Shown here piece after piece: positions 5,859 through 6,524 of a stretch of 6,524 nt of DNA (its first letter is position 1; every line of letters starts with the position of its first letter). The translations under genes were made by a program, and so were the position numbers. The DNA is from Acidithiobacillus ferruginosus (lineage in GTDB: Bacteria; Pseudomonadota; Gammaproteobacteria; Acidithiobacillales; Acidithiobacillaceae): NCBI RefSeq assembly GCF_018854495.1, contig NZ_JABBDR010000123.1, positions 1-6,524 on the forward strand. The letters run 5' to 3'. The notes under the pieces are model-generated. The model ran no database searches. It was not told the origin of the DNA and saw nothing but the letters and a program-made list of their open reading frames with translations.

Positions 5859-6524
5859 CCCAACCCTTTCAGCGCGTCTTGCTCGTCAGCAAATACCATG
5901 ATCCCTCGGTTCTCCCTGGGTTGCGACAACTGCGGGATTTTTTGCTGGCGCGAGACATGCCCACCTTTCTGGAAAGCCAAAGCGCTGCGGATATCGGCGA
6001 CCGCCTGGGGCTGCCGCTGCTTTCCTTCGCGGAAGCGGATGCCGGTTCGGACCTCGTCATCGCCCTTGGCGGAGATGGTACGCTGTTAGGGACCGCGCGA
6101 CAGACCGCACAAAGCGGCATCCCTATCCTCGGCATCAATCAGGGGCGTCTCGGTTTTCTCGCCGACCTCTCCATCAACCAGATCAGCGAAGCCTTGCCAC
6201 CCATTCTGGAGGGGCATTACCAGCAGGACCTGCGCAGTATCCTCCATGCCGAGTTATGGCGTAGTGAGGAGCGTGTCCATACCGGCCTCGCCATCAACGA
6301 AGTCTTTATCCACAAGGGCGGCGGCGAGAGCATGATTGAACTGCGGGTGCAGATAGACGGCCGTTTCGTCTATACCCAGCGCGCCGACGGTCTCATCATC
6401 GCCACACCCACCGGCTCCACGGCCTACGCCATGTCGGCGGGCGGGCCCATCCTCACGCCCACCCTCGCGGCGCTCCTCCTCGTCCTCATCTGCCCGCACA
6501 CCCTCACCGCGCGCCCCCTGGCGG
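5855..6524 (+). CDS. nadK: NAD kinase, 3' end missing
   Basis: NadK phosphorylates NAD to NADP in the cytoplasm and so sets the NADP(H) pool used by reductive enzymes such as ProA. About 223 codons are visible and the frame is open to the window edge. Signatures are GGDGT at 72-76 (with the catalytic Asp74) in LVIALGGDGTLLGTAR, GINQGRLGFLADL, the NE motif AINEVFIHKG (Asn148, Glu149), and DGLIIATPTGSTAYAMSAGGPILTP from residue 178, which forms the nucleotide-binding core. The final visible stretch (CPHTLTARPLA) matches the family's region after that motif; the last 60 or so residues lie beyond the window. Two in-frame starts exist: ATG 5855, which overlaps the mini-ORF stop, and ATG 5840, five codons upstream. 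Neither has a Shine-Dalgarno. The N-terminus QRVLLVSKYHDP begins the fold directly, which fits 5855. Confidence 0.95.
   Translation, partial: MTQPFQRVLLVSKYHDPSVLPGLRQLRDFLLARDMPTFLESQSAADIGDRLGLPLLSFAEADAGSDLVIALGGDGTLLGTARQTAQSGIPILGINQGRLGFLADLSINQISEALPPILEGHYQQDLRSILHAELWRSEERVHTGLAINEVFIHKGGGESMIELRVQIDGRFVYTQRADGLIIATPTGSTAYAMSAGGPILTPTLAALLLVLICPHTLTARPLA

Noticed and set aside
1..6524. CRISPR array, tRNA or rRNA gene, insertion sequence, or defence or secondary-metabolite system
   Set aside because: I saw no direct repeats with spacers, no tRNA-like cloverleaf, no transposase and no terminal inverted repeats; the window is almost fully explained by core genes.

Overview
This GC-rich proteobacterial window holds seven protein-coding genes, all on the + strand and tightly packed. 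In order they are lptE (its first codons are missing), holA, an MFS transporter, proA, birA, coaX and nadK (its 3' end is missing). The lptE-holA pair is typical of Gamma- and Betaproteobacteria. Together with the GC content and the type III pantothenate kinase next to birA, it suggests a gammaproteobacterium-like organism, possibly of the Acidithiobacillus group. That placement is an impression from gene content and protein character; no database comparison was made.

Layout. Positions 1-1462 hold the end of lptE (outer-membrane LPS-assembly lipoprotein) and holA (delta subunit of the DNA polymerase III clamp loader), one base apart. Positions 1463-1522 are a short spacer with two tiny ORFs. 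Positions 1523-2707 encode a 12-helix-type MFS transporter of unknown substrate. Positions 2708-2874 are the only substantial non-coding gap (167 bases). It holds a GC-rich palindrome that can form alternative hairpins, a weak promoter-like hexamer pair and a good Shine-Dalgarno for proA. Positions 2875-5775 hold proA (TTG start), birA (overlapping proA by 20 bases) and coaX (overlapping birA by ATGA). A 28-codon mini-ORF, linked by ATGA overlaps at both ends, bridges coaX to nadK, which runs off the window.

How the genes work together. proA-birA-coaX-nadK is a core-metabolism and cofactor cluster: proline synthesis, biotin attachment, the first step of coenzyme A synthesis, and NADP formation. 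The overlaps imply co-transcription and translational coupling. lptE-holA is a conserved housekeeping pair. The MFS gene has no obvious functional link to either group.

I found no previously undescribed multi-gene system. The most interesting points are at residue level. The normally invariant Asp of the first nucleotide-binding motif of CoaX is Ala. The N-terminal DNA-binding domain of BirA is shortened and eroded, while its ligase domain is intact. Short coupled mini-ORFs also occur at two gene junctions.
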